Positions 1-7,843 of a stretch of DNA of 29,983 nt are shown piece after piece. Source of the DNA: an uncultured Eubacteriales bacterium (GTDB lineage Bacteria; Bacillota; Clostridia; Oscillospirales; Butyricicoccaceae); the NCBI GenBank assembly GCA_910586105.1, contig CAJUGU010000037.1, positions 1 through 29,983 on the forward strand, given 5' to 3'. The translations under genes and the position numbers were made by a program. Below the pieces are notes generated by a model that was not told where the DNA came from, did not search any database, and saw only the letters and a list, made by a program, of their open reading frames with translations. The number at the start of each line of letters is the position of its first letter. The stretch's first letter is position 1.

Positions 1-14
1 CCCGCGTAGGGGCG
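1..14. repeat. Possible scrap of the dispersed intergenic repeat
   Basis: The first bases of the window share a 13-base string, CCCGCGTAGGGGC, with the repeat copy near 24487. The match runs off the window edge, so its extent cannot be judged. The rest of the stretch up to the putP stop codon is GC-rich and contains no gene I can support. Confidence 0.25.
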
Positions 15-139
15 GGAGCGGCCCGATCAGCATGATCTATAAAAAGTACCCCCGCAGGCGTATGCCCGCGAGGGTCGCGCTCCCGGGGCCGATGGGACGG
101 GATGGGTTCCGTTGCCTTCGGCCTGGGTATCAAAACGGT

Positions 140-1600
140 TTATTTTTCGTTTTCATCGTAAACAAGCGCCTGCTCAAACAGCAATTCAACATCCGCCGAC
201 GGCGCTTCAGTGCAGAGCGAGACGACAACAGCCGCGACTAATCCCGCCACAAAGCCGGGGGCAAGCTCATAGATGCCGGTCGAAGCGAGGAAGGCAAACC
301 AGCCGATATCGACCGCCGCGCCGACAACAATACCCGCAACGGTACCTTTAAAATTCAGGCGTTTCCAAAACAGGCTGAGCATAATGACCGGGCCGAACGC
401 CGAGCCGAAGATGCCCCACGCATTGGAAACCAGATCCATGATCGAGCCTGCATCCGGGTTGGAAGCGATCATCAGCGCAAGCACGGCGATCGCCAGCACG
501 ACGGCGCGGCCGATCCAGAGCATTTCTCGGTCGGTCGCCTGTTTCCGGCGGAAAACAGGGTTATACACATCGCTGGCAAAGGCCGAAGCTGCCGAAAGGA
601 GCTGACTGTCTGCCGTGCTCATGGAAGCCGCAAGGACGGCGGAAAGCAGCACGCCGGAAATGATACCGGGGAAGATCCGGCGGACGATGGCGATGAACAC
701 CAACGAATTTTGATTGATCGCTTCATCATAGCCCAGGAACATCCGGCCAACGATACCGATCAGCGCGGCGAAAAGGACGATCAGCACTGTCCAGCAGATA
801 CCGATCTTTGCCGATTTCCGGATCTCCTTTTGCGTGCGCACCGACATATACCGGATAATGATATGCGGCATGCCGAAATACCCGAAGCCCCAGGCCAGAC
901 CGGAAACGATATCCTTCCAGTTGGTGAAGGCGTTCCAATAACCGGGTTCGATCGAAGCGCCGGCAGAAGGGCCGATCAATGCCGCTGCAAAGATCGGGGC
1001 GATCAGCATGGCGGCCAGGATCATCATGCCCTGGAAAAAGTCGGTCCAGCAGACGGCGGAAAACCCGCCGAGGAAGGTATAGCTTACAATGATAACGGTC
1101 GCGAGGTACATAGCGGCCTTGGCGTCGATCCCAATAACGGTATTGAACAGCGTGCCGCAGGCTTTGATACTGGACGCGGCGTACACGGTGTAAGCGCCGA
1201 GGAAGACCACCGCGCAAATGACCTGAAGCGCCTTCGACTTGGAAAGGAACCGGTTGGTCAGGTATTGCGGGACGGTGATCGAGTCATTGGCAACGATCGA
1301 GAAGCGGCGCAGCCGCGGGGCTTCCCAGATCCAGCTGATGGCATAGCCGATCGCAAGGCCGACGGGGATCCAAACCTGCCCAAGGCCGAGGGCATAGATC
1401 GAGGTCGGTAAGCCCATCAGCACCCAGGCGCTCATATCCGACGCGCCCGCGGAAAGGGCCGCGACCCACGGGCCCATTTTACGGTTGCCGAGGAAGTAAG
1501 TCTTTTCGCCGCCGTTCCGATCCTTGAAGAAAAAGAAGACGCCGATCGACAGCATGAAGATTAGGTAGATCACAAATACGACGATTTCCGATATCTGCAT
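140..1600 (-). CDS. putP: Sodium/proline symporter (SSF family)
   Basis: This 486-residue integral membrane protein of the sodium:solute symporter family should import L-proline using the sodium gradient. About a dozen hydrophobic segments span its length. The signature SAGASDMSAW lies at residues 50-59, matching the sodium and substrate-binding helix of known PutP proteins, and STADSQLL at 328-335 matches the second conserved Ser/Thr sodium-site segment. Length and both motifs fit PutP closely; a related SSF solute cannot be excluded. The start is an ATG with GGAG ten bases upstream. The gene appears monocistronic, with its own promoter at 1643-1671, and the neighbouring regulator gene has its own terminator. 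The charged C-terminal tail is cytoplasmic by family topology. Confidence 0.93.
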   Translation of the reverse strand: MQISEIVVFVIYLIFMLSIGVFFFFKDRNGGEKTYFLGNRKMGPWVAALSAGASDMSAWVLMGLPTSIYALGLGQVWIPVGLAIGYAISWIWEAPRLRRFSIVANDSITVPQYLTNRFLSKSKALQVICAVVFLGAYTVYAASSIKACGTLFNTVIGIDAKAAMYLATVIIVSYTFLGGFSAVCWTDFFQGMMILAAMLIAPIFAAALIGPSAGASIEPGYWNAFTNWKDIVSGLAWGFGYFGMPHIIIRYMSVRTQKEIRKSAKIGICWTVLIVLFAALIGIVGRMFLGYDEAINQNSLVFIAIVRRIFPGIISGVLLSAVLAASMSTADSQLLSAASAFASDVYNPVFRRKQATDREMLWIGRAVVLAIAVLALMIASNPDAGSIMDLVSNAWGIFGSAFGPVIMLSLFWKRLNFKGTVAGIVVGAAVDIGWFAFLASTGIYELAPGFVAGLVAAVVVSLCTEAPSADVELLFEQALVYDENEK

Positions 1601-1642
1601 AAAAATGTTGCTCCAATCTGAAAGATTTTACAGTCATTTAAC

Positions 1643-1671
1643 AGCATACCATATTTCTCCGCAATTTGCAA
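1643..1671 (-). promoter_or_regulatory. Sigma-A promoter for putP
   Basis: Read on the minus strand, TTGCAA (1666-1671) and TATGCT (1643-1648) are separated by exactly 17 bases and lie about 45 bases upstream of the putP ATG. Confidence 0.7.
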
Positions 1672-1777
1672 GGGTGGATTTTATTATTTCAGCGCTTTAA
1701 CAAGAAACAGCGCGGACGGGCGTCTGATCGTGGACGGACGGCGCGCAGCGCTCCGTGAACCGTCTTTGGCAGCAGAA

Positions 1778-1801
1778 AAGCCGCCCGGGAAAGGACGGCT
1801 T
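1778..1801 (-). terminator. Rho-independent terminator after the DtxR-type gene
   Basis: On the minus strand, AAGCCGTCC pairs with GGGCGGCTT (nine pairs, one G-U) around a TTTCCC loop, and the descending arm runs into a short T tract. It lies about 90 bases past the stop codon at 1891. Confidence 0.65.
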
Positions 1802-1890
1802 ATGCTTTCTTTACAAAGGCTGGATGGGGGTGCTCGGGAAGGCGATTTCCCAACGATGCTTTCCGATTTCCCCTTTCGACGCTGGAACGC

Positions 1891-2259
1891 TCACCCTTCC
1901 AGCGGAAAATGTTCTTTGATCGCGGCAAAGGATTCCGCGCTGATCGCGTGTTCGATCCGGCAGGCGTCGCGCAGGGCGGTCTCACGGGAGACCCCTAACG
2001 AGATCAGCCATGCGGAAATGAACTGATGCCGTTCATAAATGCGGTCGGCGATCTCAAGGCCGCTTTTGGTCAGCTTCAAAAAGCCGCCGGATTCGACGGT
2101 AAGATAACCATTCCGGCGCAGCAGGCTGACTGCGCGGCTGACGCTGGGCTTGGAGAAGCCCAGATACTGCGCCACGTCGACCGAACGCACGGAGCCTTTT
2201 TGCTGATGCAGGATCAGGATCGATTCGAGGTAATCCTCGCCAGATTCGTGTATTTGCAT
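1891..2259 (-). CDS. DtxR/MntR-family metal-dependent transcriptional regulator
   Basis: This 122-residue protein has an N-terminal winged helix-turn-helix (about residues 5-65) and a short helical dimerisation and metal-binding domain. It lacks the C-terminal SH3-like domain of full-length DtxR, so it has the compact MntR-like architecture. Probable metal ligands by alignment to the family are Asp9, Glu12, His78, Cys100, Glu103 and His104. Asp9 is at the MntR Asp8 position, whereas the Cys100-x-x-Glu-His segment resembles DtxR/IdeR. The metal, iron or manganese, therefore cannot be read from the sequence. Family members repress metal-uptake genes when metal is bound. No transporter gene is adjacent, so the regulon is probably elsewhere. 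It has its own promoter at 2353-2381 and a terminator at 1778-1801. Confidence 0.88.
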   Translation of the reverse strand: MQIHESGEDYLESILILHQQKGSVRSVDVAQYLGFSKPSVSRAVSLLRRNGYLTVESGGFLKLTKSGLEIADRIYERHQFISAWLISLGVSRETALRDACRIEHAISAESFAAIKEHFPLEG

Positions 2260-2352
2260 AATAGTTCACCCGGGCGGGCAGCGCCGCTCCTTCCATGAAT
2301 TTTAGATTGCCGGGGAGGCCGGTCGCAAAACGGTGATTCCCGGTTATTGGAC

Positions 2353-2381
2353 ATTATACCAGAAAAAAGCGGGTTTGGCAA
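2353..2381 (-). promoter_or_regulatory. Promoter for the DtxR-type regulator
   Basis: On the minus strand, TTGCCA (2376-2381) and a perfect TATAAT (2353-2358) are 17 bases apart, about 95 bases upstream of the start codon. No obvious DtxR or MntR box was seen over it. Confidence 0.75.
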
Positions 2382-2501
2382 GCCGAAAAAGACCTTGATT
2401 CGAGCCTGCGGGCAAACAAATCCACGCAGCGACCGGCGGAAGGCTCTGGATGGGACGTGCGCCGCCTCAGCCGAAACCGGACGAAACGGATCCGCAGGGC
2501 G

Positions 2502-3077
2502 CTATTGCGGAAGCAGGTCGTAAAAAATCTCGTCCAACGGGATCTCAAGATCGTCATAAAGGCTGCACCGGAAATGCGTGACGATCGCGTTTCGTCTGGT
2601 TTCGCTCATATTCGCAAGCATCCAGTCGGGATAGGCTGTGTAAATATCATGCAGTGCGAATTCGCCCTGCTGGTTATGATAAACTTCAATGATCCGGTCG
2701 GTAGGGCTTATGAGCCAATATTCCTGCACGCCACATTGGGCGTAGACTTCTTTTTTATGTGTGCGGTCATTCCGCGCCGTGCTGGGGGAAAGGATTTCGA
2801 CCACCAGATCGGGCGCGCCGTATACGCCGTCATGTTTGATTTTGCCGCGGTCGCAGACGATCATAAAATCGGGGATAAATTGATCCTTATCGGTCAAAAA
2901 CACAGATTCGTGGTCTGAGAATGGGACGCAGTTTTTGCCATGCAGATAGTTGGAGAAAATGCGGTAAAGATTCCCCGCGACCCGGTTGTGATTTGTGGAA
3001 GTCGGAGACATTGCGACGATCTTGCCGTCGATCCATTCTTCCCGCCATTCCAGCTGATAAGCCAAATTGTCCGCCAT
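2502..3077 (-). CDS. Uma2-family (DUF820) PD-(D/E)XK nuclease-like protein
   Basis: This 191-residue protein matches the Uma2/DUF820 family, predicted restriction-endonuclease-fold proteins that are abundant in cyanobacteria and some Bacillota and whose biological role is unclear. The PD-(D/E)XK core is visible: IPD with Asp70, then GAPDLVVEILSPST with Asp90 and Glu94, followed by lysines at 108-109. The frame is open upstream to 3143, but that start would overlap the -35 box at 3138-3143. I chose the ATG at 3077 because GGAGG lies 11 bases before it; the ATG at 3095 has no ribosome binding site and falls too close to the predicted transcript start. The protein stands alone, with no partner methylase. 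Confidence 0.85.
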   Translation of the reverse strand: MADNLAYQLEWREEWIDGKIVAMSPTSTNHNRVAGNLYRIFSNYLHGKNCVPFSDHESVFLTDKDQFIPDFMIVCDRGKIKHDGVYGAPDLVVEILSPSTARNDRTHKKEVYAQCGVQEYWLISPTDRIIEVYHNQQGEFALHDIYTAYPDWMLANMSETRRNAIVTHFRCSLYDDLEIPLDEIFYDLLPQ

Positions 3078-3114
3078 TTGAGATGAAGCCTCCATTCTCT
3101 TTTGAGCTGCTTTT

Positions 3115-3143
3115 ATTATAGGCCGCGCGCAGTTGGAAGTCAA
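3115..3143 (-). promoter_or_regulatory. Promoter for the Uma2-type gene
   Basis: On the minus strand, TTGACT (3138-3143), a 17-base spacer and TATAAT (3115-3120) form a near-consensus sigma-A promoter. Its position sets the true start of the downstream gene. Confidence 0.8.
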
Positions 3144-3196
3144 GCCGTGAAAACGCGCCCCGCAGTTGGTTGATTGCGGCCTGTTGTGAAGGCGGT

Positions 3197-3835
3197 TCAG
3201 GCGCGCGGCTTGTTCCGCTTTTTATTCGATCTCCAATAAATCGTAAGCAGGGCGCACAAAACCACGCCGACCCCTGCGGCGGGGAGCATCCAGCCATGTC
3301 CGCCCGCAATATCGTTTTTCAGCAGTTTGATGAAGATCGACTGGCCTTTTTGCGAATGCGCTTCGCAGTAGTACCCGGCGATGTCGGATGTGGTCAGGTG
3401 ATAGCTGCCGTCGGCGACCTCGCGTTCGACCCAGTGGGTCTCGGTCTCGACTTTCAGCTTGCCGTCCTCGGGGACAAGGTAGGTGTTTTTTTCGCGGTCG
3501 GCGACCGTTTTGGTTTTCGTCCCGGAGTACTCGTTGACCTCCAGCTCATAATTCGGGCTTTCCGGCGCGGCGCTGTGGAGGGTCAACGTGTAACGCTTCA
3601 CGGCGGGCTGATCGCAGCCCTGCATATTGCAGAGAGTGTCGCCGCTGGAGATGTCCCGCTCATGGAAAACGGTGGAGCGGTACATATGGAATGTGTCCTG
3701 ATCCGATATATACATTAAGGAGCCCAAGACCAGGAGAAAAAAGGTTGCCGGATAAACGACGAGCGACAGCAGAGCGAGGATGCCTTTCCATTTACCGGGG
3801 GTAATTTTTCCAGATTTTTCGGTTGTTTGGTTCAT
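3197..3835 (-). CDS. Two-helix membrane protein with extracytoplasmic Cys/His motif
   Basis: I do not recognise the family of this 212-residue protein. It has a short basic N-terminus, a transmembrane segment at about residues 18-43, a polar domain of roughly 140 residues, a second transmembrane segment at about 182-201 and a basic C-terminal tail. Both ends are therefore predicted cytoplasmic and the central domain outside. That domain contains CNMQGC (Cys69, Cys74) and, about 80 residues later, YYCEAH (Cys157, His160). This resembles a zinc-knuckle CxxxxC...CxxH set split by a beta-rich insert, though disulphides are equally possible. The start is taken as the ATG at 3835 (GAAAGG 12 bases upstream); a GTG at 3844 is the alternative. 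Confidence 0.7.
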   Translation of the reverse strand: MNQTTEKSGKITPGKWKGILALLSLVVYPATFFLLVLGSLMYISDQDTFHMYRSTVFHERDISSGDTLCNMQGCDQPAVKRYTLTLHSAAPESPNYELEVNEYSGTKTKTVADREKNTYLVPEDGKLKVETETHWVEREVADGSYHLTTSDIAGYYCEAHSQKGQSIFIKLLKNDIAGGHGWMLPAAGVGVVLCALLTIYWRSNKKRNKPRA

Positions 3836-3867
3836 ACAAAACACCAGCCTTTCAAAATATTACATCC

Positions 3868-3896
3868 ATTATACCGAGCCCCGTGGGGGAAGTCAA
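3868..3896 (-). promoter_or_regulatory. Promoter for the two-helix membrane protein
   Basis: On the minus strand, TTGACT (3891-3896), a 17-base spacer and TATAAT (3868-3873) lie about 35 bases before the start codon. It faces away from the metG promoter. Confidence 0.8.
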
Positions 3897-3961
3897 GCCG
3901 CGCCGCGCCGCCGTTCGACGGCGTGCGCCGTCAGATCCTGCGCTTTTCTTGCGCAGCCCTC

Positions 3962-3990
3962 TTGATTTTCTCCCGGATTTTGGATATCAT
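3962..3990 (+). promoter_or_regulatory. Promoter for metG
   Basis: TTGATT (3962-3967) and TATCAT (3985-3990) with a 17-base spacer lie 38 bases before the metG ATG. The leader is short, leaving no room for a T-box. Confidence 0.65.
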
Positions 3991-4028
3991 AGTAGGAGAA
4001 TGCATGAACAGGATGGAGGAATCCCCCA

Positions 4029-6008
4029 ATGGAAAAAAAGCCCTATTATATATCGACGGCGATCGCCTATACTTCGGCGAAGCCGCATATCGGCAACACC
4101 TATGAGATCGTGCTGGCGGACGCGATCGCGCGTTATAAACGGCTGACCGGTTATGACGTGTATTTCCAGACCGGCACGGATGAACACGGCCAGAAGATCC
4201 AGCAGAAGGCGGAGGCCGCCGGGATCACGCCGCAGCAATATGTGGACAACGTCGCGGGCCAGATCAAAGAGATCTGGGACCTGATGAACACCACCTATGA
4301 CAAATTCGTGCGCACGACCGACCCGATGCACGTCAAAAAGGTGCAGGCCATTTTCCGGAAGCTGCACGAACAGGGCGACATTTACAAGGGCTCGTACAAG
4401 GGCAAATATTGTACGCCGTGCGAATCCTTCTGGACGGACAGCCAGCTGGTCGACGGCAAATGCCCGGACTGCGGCCGCGAAGTGACCGAAGCGGAGGAGG
4501 AAGCCTACTTCTTCCGGATGAGCAAGTATGCCGACCGGCTGATGGCGCACATCGAAGCGCACCCGGAATTCATCCAGCCGGAAAGCCGGAAAAACGAAAT
4601 GGTGAACAACTTCCTCAAGCCCGGCTTGCAGGATCTTTGCGTTTCGCGCACCTCGTTCAACTGGGGCGTGCCGGTCGACTTCGACGACAAGCACGTGACC
4701 TACGTCTGGCTGGACGCCCTGTCCAACTATATCACCTTCTGCGGCTATGACCCCGACGGCAACCACGACGAACACTACAAACGGTTCTGGCCCGCCGACG
4801 TGCATCTGATCGGCAAGGACATTATCCGGTTCCATACCATTTACTGGCCGATCTTCCTGATGGCGATGGGCGAACCGCTGCCCAAGCAGGTATTCGGGCA
4901 CCCGTGGCTGCTGGTCGGCGACGGAAAAATGTCCAAGTCGCTGGGCAACGTCATTTATGCGGACGACCTGGCGCGCTGGTTCGGCGTCGACGCGGTGCGT
5001 TATTATGTACTGCATGAGATCCCGTTTGCGCAGGACGGCACCATCACGCACGAGCTGATGATGGAACGCATCAACGCCGACCTCGCGAACGTGCTGGGCA
5101 ATCTGGTCAACCGCACGATCGCGATGAGCCACAAATATTTTGACGGCGAGGTCTGCGCGCCCACCGACGCCGAGCCGGTCGACGACGAGCTGAAGGGGCT
5201 GGCGCTCGCGCTGCCCGCGAAGGTCGAGGCGAAGATGAACGAACTCAAGGTCGCCGACGCGATCGACGAGATCTTTACCCTGCTGCGCCGTTCCAACAAA
5301 TATATTGACGAGACCATGCCGTGGGCGCTGGCAAAGGACGAGAGCAAACGCGCGCGGCTGGGCACGGTGCTGTATAACCTGCTGGAAAGCATCCGCTTTG
5401 CGGCGGTGCTGCTCAAGCCGTTCCTGCCGGAGACGGCCGACAAGATCTTTGCGCAGCTGCATGCGGAAAACGGCGGCGTGGAATCGCTGAGCCGTTTTGA
5501 GGGGATGCAGCCGGGCGGCAAGGTCGGGGAAGCCTCAATCCTGTTCGGGCGTATCGACATCCCGAAGAAGCTGAAGGAGATTGAGGACGAGCAGGCAAAG
5601 GCGCAGAAGAAGGCGGACAAGGCCGCGGCCAAGCAGGAGAAAAAAGCCGAGGCAAAGCCGGAGATCCCGGGCGTGATCACGATTGATGATTTTGCAAAGG
5701 TCGAGATGAAGGTGTGCAAGGTGCTGGCTTGTGAAAACGTGAAGAAGAGCGAAAAGCTGCTCAAGTTCCAGCTGGACGACGGTTCGGGCACGCCGCGCCA
5801 GATCCTGTCCGGCATTGCGATGCATTATAAGGCGGAAGAGCTGACCGGCAAGACGCTGGTCGCCTGCACCAACCTTGCGCCGCGTAAAATGATGGGGCAG
5901 GAATCCTGCGGGATGCTGCTGTCGGCGGTGCGCGAGACCGAGGGCGGCGAAGAACTGCATCTGATCATGTTGGACGACAGCGTACCGGCGGGCGCGACGC
6001 TCTGTTGA
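4029..6008 (+). CDS. metG: Methionyl-tRNA synthetase
   Basis: This 659-residue class I synthetase charges tRNA-Met, including the initiator, with methionine in the cytoplasm. The HIGH-type signature reads HIGN at residues 20-23 and KMSKS is intact at 300-304. A zinc-binding insert carries CxxC pairs at Cys128/131 and Cys145/148. An anticodon-binding helical domain follows. A Lys/Ala-rich linker at about 515-545 leads to a C-terminal Trbp111-like tRNA-binding domain (from about 550), which makes the protein a dimerising long-form MetRS. The ATG has GGAGG nine bases upstream. It heads a plus-strand run with two DUF4177-like genes and tatD; the metG-tatD proximity is common in Bacillota. Confidence 0.97.
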   Translation: MEKKPYYISTAIAYTSAKPHIGNTYEIVLADAIARYKRLTGYDVYFQTGTDEHGQKIQQKAEAAGITPQQYVDNVAGQIKEIWDLMNTTYDKFVRTTDPMHVKKVQAIFRKLHEQGDIYKGSYKGKYCTPCESFWTDSQLVDGKCPDCGREVTEAEEEAYFFRMSKYADRLMAHIEAHPEFIQPESRKNEMVNNFLKPGLQDLCVSRTSFNWGVPVDFDDKHVTYVWLDALSNYITFCGYDPDGNHDEHYKRFWPADVHLIGKDIIRFHTIYWPIFLMAMGEPLPKQVFGHPWLLVGDGKMSKSLGNVIYADDLARWFGVDAVRYYVLHEIPFAQDGTITHELMMERINADLANVLGNLVNRTIAMSHKYFDGEVCAPTDAEPVDDELKGLALALPAKVEAKMNELKVADAIDEIFTLLRRSNKYIDETMPWALAKDESKRARLGTVLYNLLESIRFAAVLLKPFLPETADKIFAQLHAENGGVESLSRFEGMQPGGKVGEASILFGRIDIPKKLKEIEDEQAKAQKKADKAAAKQEKKAEAKPEIPGVITIDDFAKVEMKVCKVLACENVKKSEKLLKFQLDDGSGTPRQILSGIAMHYKAEELTGKTLVACTNLAPRKMMGQESCGMLLSAVRETEGGEELHLIMLDDSVPAGATLC

Positions 6009-6023
6009 GAAAGGGATGGTTCC

Positions 6024-6221
6024 ATGCGGGAGTGCCGGTTTGAACGGCTGAAGGTTGGCGGCGGCAGCCTGATCGATAACGACGAGGCGAAGCACCGCGC
6101 GACGATCGAGCGGTACCTTGCCGAAGGCTGGCATTATGCCGGATGGGTACCGCTGACGTTCACAGGACATGGCGGCGTGAAAGAGATCGACCTGATCTTT
6201 GAAAAGGAGGCCGACGGATGA
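6024..6221 (+). CDS. DUF4177-like small protein (first of a tandem pair)
   Basis: This 65-residue soluble protein begins 15 bases after metG. It shares a pattern with the next gene: an opening ERLKVGG strand, a helix ending in EGWHYAGWVPL, and a closing strand ending in LIFEKE. This layout matches the DUF4177 family, small beta-alpha-beta proteins of unknown role. Its stop overlaps the start of the next gene (ATGA), so the two are probably translationally coupled. No catalytic motif or export signal is visible. Confidence 0.7.
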   Translation: MRECRFERLKVGGGSLIDNDEAKHRATIERYLAEGWHYAGWVPLTFTGHGGVKEIDLIFEKEADG

Positions 6222-6433
6222 AATACCGTTATGAATACGAACGGCTGGAGGTCGGCGGCAACGGCTGGAGCCCGATCGGCGGCTTTGGCCTGTCGTCGGA
6301 AAAATACCGCGAGGTCATAAACCGCCGCGCGGAAGCCGGTTGGCGGTTTGTCGCGATGGTCCCGCTGGAATCGCGGGCAAACGGCATGGTGGAAACCTAT
6401 GAGCTGGTATTCGAGCAGGAAGCCGGATCGTAA
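6218..6433 (+). CDS. DUF4177-like small protein (second of a tandem pair)
   Basis: This 71-residue paralogue of the preceding gene overlaps it by four bases. The shared elements are YERLEVGG near the N-terminus, AGWRFVAMVPL in the middle and LVFEQE near the end. The centre differs, with a glycine-rich GGNGWSPIGGFG segment after the first strand. The pair looks like a local duplication that diverged and may form a heterodimer. Function is unknown. Its ribosome binding site is AAGGAGG within the end of the upstream gene. A strong hairpin follows at 6451-6484. Confidence 0.75.
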   Translation: MKYRYEYERLEVGGNGWSPIGGFGLSSEKYREVINRRAEAGWRFVAMVPLESRANGMVETYELVFEQEAGS

Positions 6434-6450
6434 ACGGGAAAGGAAAGCGT

Positions 6451-6484
6451 CCCGCTCCGCTGCGTTGGCTTGCAGCGGAGCGGG
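6451..6484 (+). terminator. Perfect 13-bp hairpin, probable terminator or processing stem
   Basis: CCCGCTCCGCTGC (6451-6463) pairs perfectly with its reverse complement at 6472-6484 around an 8-base loop. There is no T tract after it, so it may stabilise the 3' end of the upstream message rather than terminate efficiently. Confidence 0.5.
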
Positions 6485-6572
6485 TTGCCGTATGGCAGGA
6501 AACCCCGTCGATCCGATTTGATCCAGGGGCTGCGAGCCTCAGGAAACCGAACGTCCGAAAGGAGCAAAAGCA

Positions 6573-7376
6573 ATGCTTTTTGATACCCACGCGCATTATG
6601 ACGACCGCCGTTTCGATCCCGACCGCGACGAGCTGCTCCGGTCGCTGCCGGAGCATGGCGTCGGGCTGGTATTGAACCCGGGCTGCGATCTGGAATCCAG
6701 CCTGAAGGCGGTAGACTATGCCGAGCGTTACCCGCATGTCTACGCCGCAGTCGGCTATCATCCGGAAAACATCGAAGGCTTGACCGACGCGCAGGTCAGC
6801 GCCGGACTGGAAGAAATCGAAGCGTTAGCCCGGCATCCGAAGGTCCACGCCATCGGCGAGATCGGGCTGGATTATTATTGGTGCAAAGACCCGCAGGAGC
6901 GGAAACGCCAGCAGGAGTTGTTCCGGGCGCAGATGAGCATGGCGGGGCGGCTGGGGCTGCCGGTGATTGTCCATGACCGCGACGCCCATCTGGACTGCCT
7001 GACCATCGTCGAACAATATCCGAAGGTGCGGGGTGTATTCCATTGTTACGCAGGCAGCGTCGAGACGGCGGAGCGGTTGCTTGCGCTCGGCTATTATTTA
7101 TCCTTCACCGGCGTGCTGACCTTTCAAAACGCCAAAAAAGCGTCCGAGGTCGTCCGCCGCGTCCCGTTGGATCGCCTGATGGTCGAAACCGATTCGCCAT
7201 ATATGGCCCCGGAGCCTTACCGCGGCAAACGCAATTCGTCGCTGTATGTCTACCGGATGGCGGAAGCGATCGCGGAGATCAAAGGCGTCCCATATGAGGA
7301 AGTCGCGCGGGCCACGACCGAAAACGGCAAACGCCTGTTTGGGATCCCGGAAGGGGCGGGGGAGGACGCCGTGTAA
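6573..7376 (+). CDS. tatD: TatD-family metal-dependent DNase/hydrolase
   Basis: This 267-residue protein has the amidohydrolase-fold TatD signatures: HAH at residues 6-8, EIGLD with Glu96, VHDRD with His134, FHCYAG with His157, and ETDSPYMAPEPYRG with Asp207. These residues bind two divalent metals. Family members are 3'-5' exonucleases or deoxyribonucleases linked to DNA repair. Length is normal. AAAGGAG lies eight bases before the ATG. It may be co-transcribed with metG or start after the hairpin at 6451. A terminator follows at 7471. Confidence 0.93.
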   Translation: MLFDTHAHYDDRRFDPDRDELLRSLPEHGVGLVLNPGCDLESSLKAVDYAERYPHVYAAVGYHPENIEGLTDAQVSAGLEEIEALARHPKVHAIGEIGLDYYWCKDPQERKRQQELFRAQMSMAGRLGLPVIVHDRDAHLDCLTIVEQYPKVRGVFHCYAGSVETAERLLALGYYLSFTGVLTFQNAKKASEVVRRVPLDRLMVETDSPYMAPEPYRGKRNSSLYVYRMAEAIAEIKGVPYEEVARATTENGKRLFGIPEGAGEDAV

Positions 7377-7470
7377 AAAAGCCTTCGGCAGCAGCCTGCC
7401 CGGGTACGGTTTGGGCGCTTGGCTGCGATCGGGTTGGATCCCGCGCCGGATCGTCAAAAGAGTTTAACCA

Positions 7471-7505
7471 GCATCCGCGCTGCTGCGCGGATGCTTTTTC
7501 GTTTT
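7471..7505 (+). terminator. Rho-independent terminator after tatD
   Basis: GCATCCGCGC and GCGCGGATGC form a perfect 10-bp stem around TGCT, followed directly by TTTTT and a second T run. Confidence 0.9.
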
Positions 7506-7756
7506 GAGGTTGCTGCTTGCGGATCATTTTTTTCAAATGCAAAATGCGGAAAGACGATTTGGGGAAGCGCCGTGTGATAGGATCGAGCAAACCGATTTCG
7601 CACGGCTCCCCTTTGTTGTCTTTCTTTTTTGCGTTGATATGGCATTTCAAGTTATCATTTACCGTTTGGGTGGAATGAAAACAGCGCGAGCGCCCGGCTG
7701 CGTTTTCGCGTTATGGCTTGCCGCGATCTGCCCGCCGCTCTTTGCCTATGGGCGGA
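7506..7756. other. T-rich gap without a supported gene
   Basis: No reading frame here has a convincing start and composition. An imperfect stem pairs GGGGAAGC...CGTG near 7561 with CACGGCTCCCC near 7600, followed by a T-rich stretch. It could be a second, degenerate terminator. Nothing else was recognised. Confidence 0.3.
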
Positions 7757-7785
7757 ACGACAACCGCCGCCTTCCATGTTACAAT
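7757..7785 (+). promoter_or_regulatory. Possible promoter for the terminase gene
   Basis: ACGACA and TACAAT are 17 bases apart, with a TG extension before the -10 box. It ends about 58 bases before the terminase ATG. The weak -35 keeps confidence low. Confidence 0.4.
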
Positions 7786-7843
7786 GAGCAGGGGCGAGAA
7801 GGATGGACGCCCCCCGCAAATTGGAAAGATCGGAGGGATCAAA

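Noticed and set aside
3845..4028. T-box leader upstream of metG
   Set aside because: The promoter is only 38 bases from the start codon and no T-box sequence is present.
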